64,000 bases of DNA, taken from positions 1,364,001-1,428,000 of the forward strand of contig NZ_JACDTZ010000001.1 in the NCBI RefSeq assembly GCF_013978595.1, read 5' to 3'. The stretch is from Corynebacterium haematomassiliense (GTDB taxonomy: Bacteria; Actinomycetota; Actinomycetes; Mycobacteriales; Mycobacteriaceae). Positions 36,934 through 46,406 of the stretch are shown here, in pieces. Both the position numbers and the translations under genes were made by a program. Positions within the stretch are counted from its first letter, which is position 1, and each line of letters starts with the position of its first letter. The notes below the pieces were generated by a model, which searched no databases, was not told where the DNA came from, and saw only the letters and a list, made by a program, of their open reading frames with translations.

Positions 36934-36995
36934 TTGGCACTCGGTTTGCGTGAGTGCCAGCCACATTTTTAGCACTCGACGGGGTTGAGTGCAAG
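36934..36995 (-). promoter_or_regulatory. groEL2 promoter with two CIRCE operators
   Basis: CIRCE 1 is TTGGCACTC-N9-GAGTGCCAG (36934-36960). CIRCE 2 is TTAGCACTC-N9-GAGTGCAAG (36969-36995). On the minus strand TTGCAC (36994-36989), 17 bp and TAAAAA (36971-36966) make a promoter that overlaps CIRCE 2. HrcA binding should repress it until heat shock. Confidence 0.88.
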
Positions 36996-37028
36996 GAACG
37001 CAAGGGGTGTGGAGGATGCCGGGGCGAG

Positions 37029-37153
37029 GATGCTTACCGCTAGATGCTTACCGGCCCGAGGATGCTTACTGCAGGATGCTTACTTCTCGAGTAGCACGGG
37101 CGAGAACGCCGGGGGTTACTCGAACAGTAAGCATCCTGGGGTAAGCATCTAGC
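37029..37153. repeat. Intergenic nested-hairpin element (GATGCTTAC word)
   Basis: GATGCTTAC occurs directly at 37029, 37043, 37061 and 37075, and inverted (GTAAGCATC) at 37127 and 37141. The inner arms 37074-37093 and 37117-37136 pair almost fully, and the outer arms 37039-37052 and 37140-37153 pair perfectly. It lies between the groEL2 promoter and the dipeptidase gene, with no T-run. Function unknown. Confidence 0.7.
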
Positions 37154-37211
37154 CCGGCACCGCCCAGAAATTCCGCCGAGCCGGCCCCGCCAACGCTGCT
37201 AGCGTGGTGCC

Positions 37212-38567
37212 ATGACTGACAACACAGCAAACGCCTCGTACACCCCGCAACGCGACCGCATCTTCAACGACCTGTCCAAGCTGGTCTCCTTCAATTCGGT
37301 GCACTCCACGCCTGAGCTGGCGGACCAGCACGAGGATGCCTGCGCCTGGACGGTCAACGCCCTGGAGGATCTTGGTCTGGACGTGACTCGCTACCCGACG
37401 GTGGATGACGCTGACACGATCGTCGCCAAGCGTGAGCCCAAAAACGGCGCACCGACGGTGCTGCTGTACTCCCACTACGACGTGGTCCCCGCGAACAACC
37501 CGGACGCCTGGACGAACAGCCCGTTCGAGCTGACGGAGCGGAACGGCCGTTGGCACGGCCGCGGCGCCGCGGATTGCAAAGGCAACCTGGCCATGCACCT
37601 GGAGGCACTGCGCCTGCTGGAGGAAAACGGCGGCACTGACCTGGGCCTGAAGGTCGTGGTCGAGGGCTCGGAGGAGCTCGGCGGCAAGGATGGGCTGGGC
37701 AAGCTCATCGTGGAAAAGCCGGAGGTGTTCGAGGCGGACGCGATCCTCATCGCGGACTCCGGCAACGTCGCCGCAGGCGTGCCTACGCTGACCACCTCGC
37801 TGCGCGGCGGCGCGCAGGTGAAGGTCACCGTGGAGACGCTGGCGAACCAGGTCCACTCCGGCAGCTTCGGCGGCGGCGCCCCAGACGCCGCGCACGCGCT
37901 CGTGGTGATTGCGAATTCGCTTTTCGACGAGCACGGCCGCACCACCATCGACGGCGTCGACACCACATCGAAGTGGGACGGCGACCCTTACGACCGCGAG
38001 TCCTTCCGCGCCGACGCCACCGTGCTCGAGGGCGTGCAGCTGCTCGGCACCGCGGACGACGACCCCGCCGACCTGGTTTGGGCGCGCCCGGCGGTGACCA
38101 TGATCGGGTTCACCTCCACCCCGGTGGCCGAAGCGATGAACGCGGTGAACTCGCGCGCGGAGGCCCAGTTCAACCTGCGCGTGCCGGCCGGCCAGAGTGC
38201 AGCCGAGATCGCGCAGAAGATGGAGGAACACATCAAGTCCCACACCCCGTGGGGCGCGAAGGTCGAGGTTGAGGTCAGCGGGGTCAACGAGCCCTTTGCG
38301 ACGGATCCGTCGGCCGGCGCGGTGGCCGCACTCGGCGAGTGCCTCAAGGAGGCCTACGGCGCCGACAAGCTGTCCGTGGTCGGCTCCGGCGGCTCCATCC
38401 CGCTGACCATTACGCTGCAGAACACCTTCCCGGACGCGGAGATCGCACTCTACGGCGTGGAGGAGCCCATGTGCGGCATCCACGGCGTCGACGAATCGGT
38501 CGATCCGACAGAGATCGAGCGCATCGCGGTGGCGGAGGCGACTTTTCTTCAGCGCTACGGCAAGTAG
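37212..38567 (+). CDS. M20-family dipeptidase
   Basis: 451 aa cytosolic zinc dipeptidase. The metal and catalytic residues are visible: His88 and Asp90 in LYSHYDVVP, Asp121 in GRGAADCKGN, Glu154/155 in VEGSEELGG, the Asp in IADSGN and the His in CGIHGVDE near the C-terminus. A dimerisation lid domain lies between about 200 and 310. The start is supported by TAGCGT 6 nt before the ATG. Length is usual for the actinobacterial dipeptidase group (M20F/carnosinase-like). The substrate is probably a small peptide. It stands alone between the GATGCTTAC element and the mrp operon. Confidence 0.92.
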   Translation: MTDNTANASYTPQRDRIFNDLSKLVSFNSVHSTPELADQHEDACAWTVNALEDLGLDVTRYPTVDDADTIVAKREPKNGAPTVLLYSHYDVVPANNPDAWTNSPFELTERNGRWHGRGAADCKGNLAMHLEALRLLEENGGTDLGLKVVVEGSEELGGKDGLGKLIVEKPEVFEADAILIADSGNVAAGVPTLTTSLRGGAQVKVTVETLANQVHSGSFGGGAPDAAHALVVIANSLFDEHGRTTIDGVDTTSKWDGDPYDRESFRADATVLEGVQLLGTADDDPADLVWARPAVTMIGFTSTPVAEAMNAVNSRAEAQFNLRVPAGQSAAEIAQKMEEHIKSHTPWGAKVEVEVSGVNEPFATDPSAGAVAALGECLKEAYGADKLSVVGSGGSIPLTITLQNTFPDAEIALYGVEEPMCGIHGVDESVDPTEIERIAVAEATFLQRYGK

Positions 38568-38734
38568 CATCAAAAATCGCTACAGTGAATTTCTAACGGC
38601 CGCGCCACCGGTGTTGACGCGTAGATACCCAGTTGTCGCTGGAGTGAGTATTTTCTGTGTGAACTCAATGAGCTGCCCCGCTTGAGGCGCGGTGTGCCCT
38701 GCACGCACACGACCAGAGGAGGGCCGCGCACCCC

Positions 38735-41719
38735 GTGCTGAAACTGCTCATCGCGCTCACCGCCGCCACGCTGGCCGCCCCTGTGCTCCTCCGCACGGTG
38801 GGCCGCGCCGCGTTCGGCTTACTCGCGCTGGTGCCGCTGGGCGGGTTTATTTGGGTGGCGCGCCTGTTCGCCACCGGGGTATTCCGCGACGGCGGCGAGG
38901 TCAAGGCGGCGTTCACGTGGATGCCGTCCACAAACCTCAACTTGGAATTCCGCCTGGATGCGCTCGCGGGGCTGTTCAGTCTGATCATCCTGGGTATCGG
39001 CGCACTGGTGCTGTTTTATTGTTGGGGCTATTTCGACTCCAACCCGCGCCGCCTGGCCAAGTTCGGCTTCGAGCTGACGTTTTTCGCCACGGTCATGTAC
39101 GGCCTGGTCATCGCCGACAACTTCCTGCTCATGTACGTGTTCTGGGAGTTGACGTCGGTGCTGTCCTACATGCTCGTGTCCTATTACGGCGAGCGCGCAT
39201 CTTCTCGACGGGCCGCCATGCAGGCGCTGATGGTGACCACCCTCGGCGGGCTGGCCATGCTCGTGGGCATCAACCTGCTGGGCTTCAAGGCACAGATTTG
39301 GAAGCTGTCGGACATCCCCCAGATCACCGACATTGAAAACACGCCGGCGATCTCCGCCGCCATCGTGCTAATCATGCTGGGCGCGCTGACCAAGTCCGCC
39401 CAGTCTCCCTGGCACTTCTGGCTGCCCGGCGCGATGGCCGCACCCACCCCGGTGTCGGCCTACCTGCACTCCGCGGCCATGGTGAAGGCCGGCATTTACC
39501 TGGTGGCGCGTCTGGCGCCGGACCTGTCCGCGGTGAACACCTGGCACCTGGTGGTGCTGTCCACCGGCGGGTTCACCATGCTGCTGGGCGGCTGGATGGC
39601 GCTGAAGCAGCGGGACCTGAAACTGATCTTGGCGTACGGCACCGTCAGCCAACTGGGCTTTATCACCACCGTCATCGGCGTGGGCTCACGCGAGGCCACC
39701 ATGGCGGGGTTGGCCATCACGTTCGCACACTCGCTGTTCAAGGCCACGCTGTTCATGGTCGTCGGCGCGATCGACCACACCACCGGCACCCGCGACATCC
39801 ACGAGCTGTCCGGGCTGGGCCGAAAGCAGCCGCTTTTGGCCACGCTGGCGATCATCTCCGCCGCCTCCATGGCGGGCATCCCGCCGCTGTTCGGGTTCGT
39901 GGCGAAGGAGACGGCGCTGGACGCCATCCTGCACGAGGAACTGCTCACCGGCATGCCCGGCAAGATCACCCTCGTGGCGCTTGTGGCCGGCTCGATCCTC
40001 ACCATGGCGTACTCCCTGTACTTCGTCTACGGCGCATTCGCCACCAAGAGCCAGCCGTGGGAGGACGGGCAATCCGAGGCGGTGCGCGAGATGCACGCCA
40101 TCAGCCCAAAGCTGTGGCTCTCCCCCGCCGTGCTCACCGCCTGCACCGTGGCCTTCGGCGTGGCGCCGGCGGTGCTGTCGGCGCCGATCAACGAGTACCT
40201 CAACGTGCGCTTCCCGGATGTTGCAGGCGCGGACCTTGCGCTGTGGCACGGGTTCACGGTGCCGCTGGTGCTCTCCGGCGTGATCATCTTCGCCGGCGCC
40301 ATCATGTTCTGGCAGCGCGACGTAGTGGCCAAGGCGCAGTTCGAGCGCCCCGCGCTCGGCGACGCCAACGCGGTGTGGGACACCATCATGAACACGCTGC
40401 GCCGCTGGTCGCTGAAGCTGACGGCGTCCACGCAGCGCGGCTCGCTGACCATCAACCTGGCCGTCATCTTCACCTTCCTGGCCGTGGTGCCGCTGGCCGC
40501 GCTGATCCTGGGCGATTCCAACAACATCCGGATGCAGGTGTGGGACAACGTCTGGCAGGGCCTGGCCGTCACCGTCATGGCGGGGCTGGCGTTTTTCGCC
40601 GCCGTGCAGCGCAACCGCCTCTCCGGCGTGATCCTGGTGGGCCTGACCGGCTACTTCATGGCGCTGATCTTCGTGCTGCACGGCGCGCCGGACCTGGCGC
40701 TGACGCAGGCGCTGGTGGAGACCATCGTGATGGTGGTGTTCATGCTGGTGCTGCGCAAGATGCCCACGGAAACGGAGCAGCGCAACGAGGACAACCGCCT
40801 GCGCGCCTGGCTGGCCATCGGCACCGGTGTTTCCGTGGTCACGGTGGCGATGACGGCCATGTCCGCGCGCGTCGCCGAGCCGATTTCCAAGTACATGCCG
40901 GAGCTGGCCTACGAGATCGGCCACGGCCGCAACACCGTCAACGTGCTGCTGGTGGACCTGCGCGCGGCCGACACGTTCGGTGAGACGCTGGTGCTGGTGG
41001 TTGCCGCCACCGGCATCGCCAGCCTGATCTTCGGCACCTTCCGTTTCGACCCGGAGTCGCGCCGGCCCACCCTGTCCACCACTAAGGCGCGCTGGCTCGC
41101 CTCCGGCGTGGAGACGGAGACCGCTCAGAACCGCTCCATCCTGGTGGATGTGGTCACGCACCTGCTCTTCCCTTCGATGATGCTGCTGTCGGCCTACTTC
41201 TTCTTCTCCGGCCACAACGCCCCGGGCGGCGGGTTCGCCGGCGGGCTCGTCGCCGCGCTTGCGCTGACGCTGCGGTACCTAGCGGGAGGACGTCGAGAAG
41301 CAGAAGAAACGCTTCCGGTGCACCCGGGCAAGGTGCTGGGCATCGGCATCATGTTCACCACCGCGGCCGCGGTCGCCCCGATGTTCTTCGGGATGCCGCC
41401 GCTGACCTCCTCGTACGCCGAGTTCGACGTGCCGCTGATCGGCGACGTGACGGTGCCGTCCGCGCTGATTTTCGACGCGGGCGTCTACATCATCGTCGTC
41501 GGGCTGATCATGCACGTGCTGGCCTCCATGGGCGCCTACCTGGACCGCGAGGAGGACACTCGAAAGCAGCGCGCCCGCGACCGCGCGCGCAAGCTGCAGG
41601 CCAAAAACGAGCAACGCCGCAGGCTCATGTCCAGGAACCGCAGAGCCCGTTACAACGAGCGCAGGGCGGCGGCGGCCAGCGGATCGTCCATAAGCAAACG
41701 CGAAAGGAGAGGCGAGTAA
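38735..41719 (+). CDS. mrpA: Mrp antiporter subunit A (MrpA with MrpB-like C-terminus)
   Basis: 994 aa integral membrane protein starting at GTG. It is the largest subunit of the Na+(K+)/H+ antiporter, related to NuoL of complex I. The proton-antiporter core lies in residues about 100-420 (TKSAQSPWHFWLPGAM, KATLFMVVGAID). A C-terminal MrpB-like part (FFSGHNAPGGGFAGGLVAA) and a basic tail follow. No separate mrpB exists, as usual for six-gene actinobacterial mrp operons. First gene of mrpACDEFG. The ribosome site (AGGAGG) is about 13 nt from the GTG, so the start is slightly uncertain. Confidence 0.93.
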   Translation: MLKLLIALTAATLAAPVLLRTVGRAAFGLLALVPLGGFIWVARLFATGVFRDGGEVKAAFTWMPSTNLNLEFRLDALAGLFSLIILGIGALVLFYCWGYFDSNPRRLAKFGFELTFFATVMYGLVIADNFLLMYVFWELTSVLSYMLVSYYGERASSRRAAMQALMVTTLGGLAMLVGINLLGFKAQIWKLSDIPQITDIENTPAISAAIVLIMLGALTKSAQSPWHFWLPGAMAAPTPVSAYLHSAAMVKAGIYLVARLAPDLSAVNTWHLVVLSTGGFTMLLGGWMALKQRDLKLILAYGTVSQLGFITTVIGVGSREATMAGLAITFAHSLFKATLFMVVGAIDHTTGTRDIHELSGLGRKQPLLATLAIISAASMAGIPPLFGFVAKETALDAILHEELLTGMPGKITLVALVAGSILTMAYSLYFVYGAFATKSQPWEDGQSEAVREMHAISPKLWLSPAVLTACTVAFGVAPAVLSAPINEYLNVRFPDVAGADLALWHGFTVPLVLSGVIIFAGAIMFWQRDVVAKAQFERPALGDANAVWDTIMNTLRRWSLKLTASTQRGSLTINLAVIFTFLAVVPLAALILGDSNNIRMQVWDNVWQGLAVTVMAGLAFFAAVQRNRLSGVILVGLTGYFMALIFVLHGAPDLALTQALVETIVMVVFMLVLRKMPTETEQRNEDNRLRAWLAIGTGVSVVTVAMTAMSARVAEPISKYMPELAYEIGHGRNTVNVLLVDLRAADTFGETLVLVVAATGIASLIFGTFRFDPESRRPTLSTTKARWLASGVETETAQNRSILVDVVTHLLFPSMMLLSAYFFFSGHNAPGGGFAGGLVAALALTLRYLAGGRREAEETLPVHPGKVLGIGIMFTTAAAVAPMFFGMPPLTSSYAEFDVPLIGDVTVPSALIFDAGVYIIVVGLIMHVLASMGAYLDREEDTRKQRARDRARKLQAKNEQRRRLMSRNRRARYNERRAAAASGSSISKRERRGE

Positions 41720-42214
41720 ATGGAAGCGAACCTGTTCCTGCTCATCGGCTCCGGCGTGCTGATCGCGTGCGGCGTGTATCTGATGCTGGACAAGTCCATG
41801 ACCCGCATGATCATGGGCGTGACCCTGATCGGCAACGGCGCCAACCTGCTGCTTCTGCAGTCCGGCGGGCCCGCCGGCTCCCCGCCGATCATCGGGCGCG
41901 ACTCCAAAGCGGCCGCCGACAGCGCGGACCCGCTGGCGCAGGCGATGATCCTGACCGCGATTGTGATCTCCATGGCCATGGTCGGGTTCATGCTCGCCCT
42001 GGCCTACCGCCAGTACCGCTACCGCACCGACGACATCGTGGAGCGGGACGAGGAGGATCGCGCAATTGCCGCGCGGCCGAAGTCCGCCTCCCCGGACCGC
42101 GACAAGTCCGACGACGCGCAGACCGGCAAGGCCAGCCCCTCCGGCGACGAGTTCGGCCCCAAGCCGTTCGAGGACCCGGTGAAGGAAGTCAAGGGAGGCC
42201 ACGATGCGAAATAG
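41720..42214 (+). CDS. mrpC: Mrp antiporter subunit C (NuoK-like)
   Basis: 164 aa with three membrane helices in the first 100 residues. The NuoK-like core is GVYLMLDKSMTRMIMGVTLI then GNGANLLLL. A long charged, cytosolic C-terminal tail follows (about 60 residues), which small MrpC proteins often lack. The ATG follows the mrpA stop codon directly (TAAATG), and the 3' end overlaps mrpD by 11 nt, so translation is coupled. Part of the multisubunit antiporter that exchanges cytoplasmic Na+ or K+ for external protons. Confidence 0.93.
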   Translation: MEANLFLLIGSGVLIACGVYLMLDKSMTRMIMGVTLIGNGANLLLLQSGGPAGSPPIIGRDSKAAADSADPLAQAMILTAIVISMAMVGFMLALAYRQYRYRTDDIVERDEEDRAIAARPKSASPDRDKSDDAQTGKASPSGDEFGPKPFEDPVKEVKGGHDAK

Positions 42215-43988
42215 TTTCATGGCCTTCGCCGACTGGGTGCTGCCCGCGATGCCGTACATGATCGTTATGCCGATCATCCTGCCCGCGTTCGCCGCCGGGC
42301 TGATCGTGCTGTTCCGCGGCGTGAACCTGCAACGCTTCATCGCCCTGGGGACCCTGGCGGCGCTGACCGTGATCGCCGCGGTGATGATCATCGTCGCCGA
42401 CACCCACGGCATCCAGACCGTGCAGATGGGCGGCTGGGACGCGCCGGTGGGCATCACGATGGTGGCGGACCGGCTGAGCTCGATCATGCTGTTCGTCTCC
42501 TCCATCGTGCTGTTCGCGGTGATGTGGTACGGCATCTCGCAGGGGCTTCGCGACGGCGACGACGACGACCCAGTCGCCGTCTTCCTGCCCACCTACATGC
42601 TGCTCAGCATGGGCGTGAACCTGTCCTTCCTCGCCGGCGACCTGTTCAACCTCTACGTCGGCTTCGAGGTGTTCCTGGTGGCCTCCTACGTGCTGCTCAC
42701 CCTGGGCGCGTCCCCGCAGCGCGTGCGCGCCGGCATCGGCTACGTCATGGTCTCCATGGCGTCGTCCATGGTCTTCCTGTTCGCCCTCGCGCTGGTGTAC
42801 GCGTCGGTGGGCACCGTGAACATGGCGCAGGCCGGCATCCGCATGGAGGAGCTGCCCAACGGCACCCGCGCCGCCATCTTCGCCACCTTCATCGTGGCCT
42901 TCGGCATCAAAGCGGCGATCTTCCCGCTGGACGCGTGGCTGCCGGACTCCTACCCCACCGCTGCCTCCATCGTCACCGCCGTGTTCGCCGGGCTGTTGAC
43001 CAAGGTGGGCGTCTACGCGTTTATCCGCGTGCGCTCCACCGTGTTCACCGACGGCGCCCTGGATTCCACGCTGATGGTCATTGCGCTTTTGACCATGATC
43101 GTGGGTGTGATGGGCGCGATCGCCCAAAACGACATCAAACGTCTGATGTCCTTTACCCTGGTCAGCCACATCGGCTACATGATCTTCGGCATCGCCCTCG
43201 GCTCCGTGGCTGGCCTGTCCGGAGCCATCTTCTATGCGGTTCACCACATCCTGGTGCAGACCTCCCTGTTCCTGGTGGTGGGCCTGGTGGAGCGGCAGGC
43301 GGGCTCCGCGCAGCTGCGCCGCCTCGGCTCGCTGCTCTACACCGCGCCCGTGATTGCGGTGCTCTACTTTATCCCCGCGCTCAACCTGGGCGGCATCCCG
43401 CCACTGTCGGGCTTCCTGGGCAAAGTCATGCTCATCCAGGCCGGCGCGGAGGACGGCTCCTGGCTGGCGTGGGTGCTCATCGGCGGCGCGGTGATCACCT
43501 CGCTGCTCACCCTGTACGCCATGATGAACGTCTGGTCCAAGGGGTTCTTGCGCGACCGGGCCGACGCCCCCGAAGGCGACGTCGTCCTGGCGCGCCCCGC
43601 GAATCTGGCCGCGCGCGACGAAACCGTCTCCTCCGGCGACCGCGACGACGTCGGCCGCGTGCCCACCGGCATGCTTTTGTCGACCGCGTTCTTGGTGCTT
43701 GCGTCGACAAGCATCACGTTCCTCGCTGGCCCGATCTCCAACATCACGGACCGCGCCGCGCAATCCGCCCAGGATCTGTCCATCTACAGAAGCGCCGTGC
43801 TTATCGACGACCCTTCGGCCCCCACACGCAACCTCGACGCCTTCCGCGAACAGACCGGCGCCGGCGGCGGCCGGGACTCTCTGGAACACAGGGACTCGTC
43901 CCGCCCCGCCGGGCCCACCAGCACCGGTGTGACCACCGAGGTCGTGCCGGAGCCCGTGGACGCTGAATCGAACGAGGTGACCCGCTAA
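42204..43988 (+). CDS. mrpD: Mrp antiporter subunit D (NuoM/NuoN-like)
   Basis: 594 aa with about 14 membrane helices. A proton-translocating subunit homologous to complex I NuoM/N. The key region includes GIKAAIFPLDAWLPDSYPTA with the lysine and Trp-Leu-Pro motif, and KRLMSFTLVSHIGYMIFG. A hydrophilic C-terminal extension of about 60 residues is rich in charged residues. It overlaps mrpC by 11 nt, and its TAA shares one base with the mrpE ATG. It contains one copy of the dispersed 11-mer (43799-43809). Confidence 0.94.
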   Translation: MRNSFMAFADWVLPAMPYMIVMPIILPAFAAGLIVLFRGVNLQRFIALGTLAALTVIAAVMIIVADTHGIQTVQMGGWDAPVGITMVADRLSSIMLFVSSIVLFAVMWYGISQGLRDGDDDDPVAVFLPTYMLLSMGVNLSFLAGDLFNLYVGFEVFLVASYVLLTLGASPQRVRAGIGYVMVSMASSMVFLFALALVYASVGTVNMAQAGIRMEELPNGTRAAIFATFIVAFGIKAAIFPLDAWLPDSYPTAASIVTAVFAGLLTKVGVYAFIRVRSTVFTDGALDSTLMVIALLTMIVGVMGAIAQNDIKRLMSFTLVSHIGYMIFGIALGSVAGLSGAIFYAVHHILVQTSLFLVVGLVERQAGSAQLRRLGSLLYTAPVIAVLYFIPALNLGGIPPLSGFLGKVMLIQAGAEDGSWLAWVLIGGAVITSLLTLYAMMNVWSKGFLRDRADAPEGDVVLARPANLAARDETVSSGDRDDVGRVPTGMLLSTAFLVLASTSITFLAGPISNITDRAAQSAQDLSIYRSAVLIDDPSAPTRNLDAFREQTGAGGGRDSLEHRDSSRPAGPTSTGVTTEVVPEPVDAESNEVTR

Positions 43989-44500
43989 TGCTCCAAGGAG
44001 TCGCCCACCGCTTCCGCCCGCTGACCGTGGCGTGGCTGACGTTCATGTGGATCCTGCTGATGGGCCAGCTCAGCTGGGGCAACCTCGTCGCCGGGCTGGG
44101 CCTGGGGTTGCTCATCGTGCTGGCGCTGCCGCTGCCGCCGGTGCCGCGCAGCGGCAACCGGGTGAACTGGCTGAAGCTCGCCGCGTTCATGGTCGAGTGG
44201 TTCTTCGACCTGCTCGTGGCGTCCGCGAAGGTGGCGTGGCTGTCGCTGCGCCGCGCGCCGCAGCCGCGCAACGCCGTGCTGCGCGTGCCCATGCGCCTGA
44301 GCAACGAGCTGGTGTTGTACCTGGCCACCTGCGCCTACAACCTGCAGCCCGGCGGCACCGTCACCGACATCGACCTGGCCAACCGCGAATGGACCATCCA
44401 CGTCCTCGACGCCGAAGGCGACGCCGCCATCGCCCGCGAAATCGCCAACGTGCAGAAACTGGAGCGCCAAATGATCGCCATCTTCGAAGGAGGCCGCTGA
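43988..44500 (+). CDS. mrpE: Mrp antiporter subunit E
   Basis: 170 aa. Two or three N-terminal membrane segments (LTFMWILLMGQLSWGNLVAG, LGLLIVLALPLP) are followed by the conserved soluble MrpE part (VPMRLSNELVLYLATCAYNL, GGTVTDIDLANREWTIHVLD). It is needed for assembly or activity of the antiporter complex but is not homologous to complex I. Coupled to mrpD by a TAATG overlap; mrpF starts one base after its stop. Confidence 0.92.
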   Translation: MLQGVAHRFRPLTVAWLTFMWILLMGQLSWGNLVAGLGLGLLIVLALPLPPVPRSGNRVNWLKLAAFMVEWFFDLLVASAKVAWLSLRRAPQPRNAVLRVPMRLSNELVLYLATCAYNLQPGGTVTDIDLANREWTIHVLDAEGDAAIAREIANVQKLERQMIAIFEGGR

Positions 44501-44501
44501 C

Positions 44502-44780
44502 ATGCACAGCACCGCCTACACCGTCTGCCTCACCGTGGCCGCCGTGTTCCTGGTCGCCGGGTTCTTCATCTTCGCCTGGCGCGCCATCGTCGGCCCCGAC
44601 TCCATGGACCGCATGCTGGCCAACGACGGCATCACCGCCTCCCTCCAGTGCGCCCTGGCCCTGTACATCTGCTGGACGCTGGACACCACGGTGGTCAACG
44701 TCATGATCGTCATCGCCCTGCTCGGCTTCATCGCCACCCTGTCCGTGGCCCGCTTCCGCAAGAGGGACGGTTCCCTATGA
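44502..44780 (+). CDS. mrpF: Mrp antiporter subunit F
   Basis: 92 aa with three membrane helices. The conserved core is WRAIVGPDSMDRMLANDGIT followed by DTTVVNVMIVIALLGFIATL, the PDxxDR signature of MrpF. Length is normal. The gene lies one base after mrpE, and its stop overlaps the mrpG start (ATGA). Confidence 0.93.
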   Translation: MHSTAYTVCLTVAAVFLVAGFFIFAWRAIVGPDSMDRMLANDGITASLQCALALYICWTLDTTVVNVMIVIALLGFIATLSVARFRKRDGSL

Positions 44781-45157
44781 TTTCCGACATCATCTCGCTG
44801 GTGTTCATCCTCCCCGGCGCGTTCATGGTCTTCTCCGCCGCCGTGGGCACCGCCCGGTTCAACTCCACCCTGGCGCGCGTGCACGCCATCACCAAACCCC
44901 AAACCACCGGCCTGGTGCTGATGATCACCGGCACCATCATCCGCGTGGTCACCGCCGAGGAATTCAGCGTGCACGAACGCGGCGACATCGGCATGATGGT
45001 GCTGCTCGTGATTTTCGCCCTGATGACCAGCCCCGTTACCGCGCAGCGTCTCAGCCGCATCGCGCGACGCGAAGGCCTCTACGGCGACGACGAGCAGCTC
45101 ACCCGCAACGACCGCCCCGCCAGCTACCACCCGCGGCGCGTCAACCCTAAAGGCTGA
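44777..45157 (+). CDS. mrpG: Mrp antiporter subunit G
   Basis: 126 aa from the ATG at 44777 (ATGA overlap with the mrpF stop). Three membrane helices. The typical MrpG segment is [20 protein letters not shown], then [10 protein letters not shown] and [19 protein letters not shown]. It closes the operon. Its 3' end overlaps the convergent carboxylate-amine ligase gene by 11 bp, leaving no room for a separate terminator. Confidence 0.93.
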   Translation: MISDIISLVFILPGAFMVFSAAVGTARFNSTLARVHAITKPQTTGLVLMITGTIIRVVTAEEFSVHERGDIGMMVLLVIFALMTSPVTAQRLSRIARREGLYGDDEQLTRNDRPASYHPRRVNPKG

Positions 45158-46277
45158 GCTCCCACATCTCCGCGCAGGTTGCGTCCACGACGTCCTTCCA
45201 ATCCCCGGTGCGCTGGTAGATCGCGCGCTGGCGCTCATAGCCAGCGCCGCGCTCGATGATCTCGCGGACCAAGTTCAGCTCGTCGACGCAATCGAGGTCG
45301 GCGGCGACGGGCGTGAGCTCGTCGATAAGCAACTGCAACTCGTTTTTGATCCAGTCCTCGTCGGTGTCGCGACTCGTGATCACCAGGGCGTCCATGCCGT
45401 AGCGGGCGCCGCGCCACTTGTTCTCCGCGACGTGCCACTGCTGCAGCGTGGGCAACTTCTCGCCGCGCTCGAGCATGCGGTCGTAGTGGACGACCAGGCA
45501 ATGCGTCAGCGCCACGACGGCCGCGAGCTCGCGTAGGTTACTCGTGGCGTCCGAGATGCGCACCTCGACGGTGCCCCACTTCGCGGCCGGGCGGACGTCG
45601 AAATGCATGGAGCCCGTGTGGTTGATCACGCCCGACGTCTGCTGGTCGCGCATGAAACCGACCCACTCGTCCCAGCTCTGGAATTGATACGGCATGCCCG
45701 CGGTGGGAAGCTGCTGGTACAGCATCGTGCGGTTCGACGCGTAAGACGTGTCGATGCCGTCCCACCCCGGGCTCGACGCGGAAATGGCCAGCAGGTGCGG
45801 GTACTTGGTCATCACCGCGTTGATGATCGGCCACACCTTGTCCTCGTGACTGATGCCGACGTGGCAGTGGATGCCCCACAGCAGCATGTGCTGGCCCCAG
45901 TACTGCGTGCGGTTGACGATCTCCTCGTACGTGTGCTTCGGACTCAGCGGATTCGTGCGGAAATCCGAAAACGGGTGGCCGCCACTTGCCCAGAGTTTCA
46001 GGCCCATCTCGTCGGCGACCTCCTTGACCGCGTTGAGGTCTTTTTGCAGGGCCTGCACCGCTTCCTTAGTGTTGGTGCAGATCGGCGTGACCAGCTCGAT
46101 GGTGTTCTGCAGGAACTCCGGCTCGAGATGGACGTCCGGGTGGCGGGCCTGCACCTTTTCAATCACTTCGGCGGCGCAGGGCACCAAGTCGCGCGTGACC
46201 GGGTCGACGAGGCAAATCTCCCACTCGACGCCGAGGGTGGGGCCGTCGGACCTGGCAAAATCGCGGAATGGATCCAT
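45147..46277 (-). CDS. Carboxylate-amine ligase of the glutamate-cysteine ligase 2 (YbdK) family
   Basis: 376 aa cytosolic ATP-grasp-like enzyme of the GCS2 superfamily. The N-terminus has [13 protein letters not shown] and [14 protein letters not shown], with Glu residues that bind metal-ATP. The centre has [10 protein letters not shown] and [18 protein letters not shown], the substrate region, and [13 protein letters not shown] follows. Such proteins catalyse weak glutamate-cysteine ligation in vitro; the true substrates are unclear. It could equally serve mycothiol- or ergothioneine-related metabolism, but nothing nearby supports that. It starts just left of the first IS-containing element. 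Confidence 0.85.
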   Translation of the reverse strand: MDPFRDFARSDGPTLGVEWEICLVDPVTRDLVPCAAEVIEKVQARHPDVHLEPEFLQNTIELVTPICTNTKEAVQALQKDLNAVKEVADEMGLKLWASGGHPFSDFRTNPLSPKHTYEEIVNRTQYWGQHMLLWGIHCHVGISHEDKVWPIINAVMTKYPHLLAISASSPGWDGIDTSYASNRTMLYQQLPTAGMPYQFQSWDEWVGFMRDQQTSGVINHTGSMHFDVRPAAKWGTVEVRISDATSNLRELAAVVALTHCLVVHYDRMLERGEKLPTLQQWHVAENKWRGARYGMDALVITSRDTDEDWIKNELQLLIDELTPVAADLDCVDELNLVREIIERGAGYERQRAIYQRTGDWKDVVDATCAEMWELSL

Positions 46278-46406
46278 AATGGACGAGCCTATCCTCTGCG
46301 GCGGCTGGGGCGGGTGCCGGAGGCGGGTTTATATGCGCGGGGTGGGTTGGGCTTTCGGTGCGCTGGCTTGCGGGGGCGCGCCGCCCCAACCCGCCAATGC
46401 GCCGAA

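Noticed and set aside
37029..37153. CRISPR-like array
   Set aside because: Repeat words are 9 bp, in both orientations and with irregular spacing; no spacers of constant length and no cas genes.
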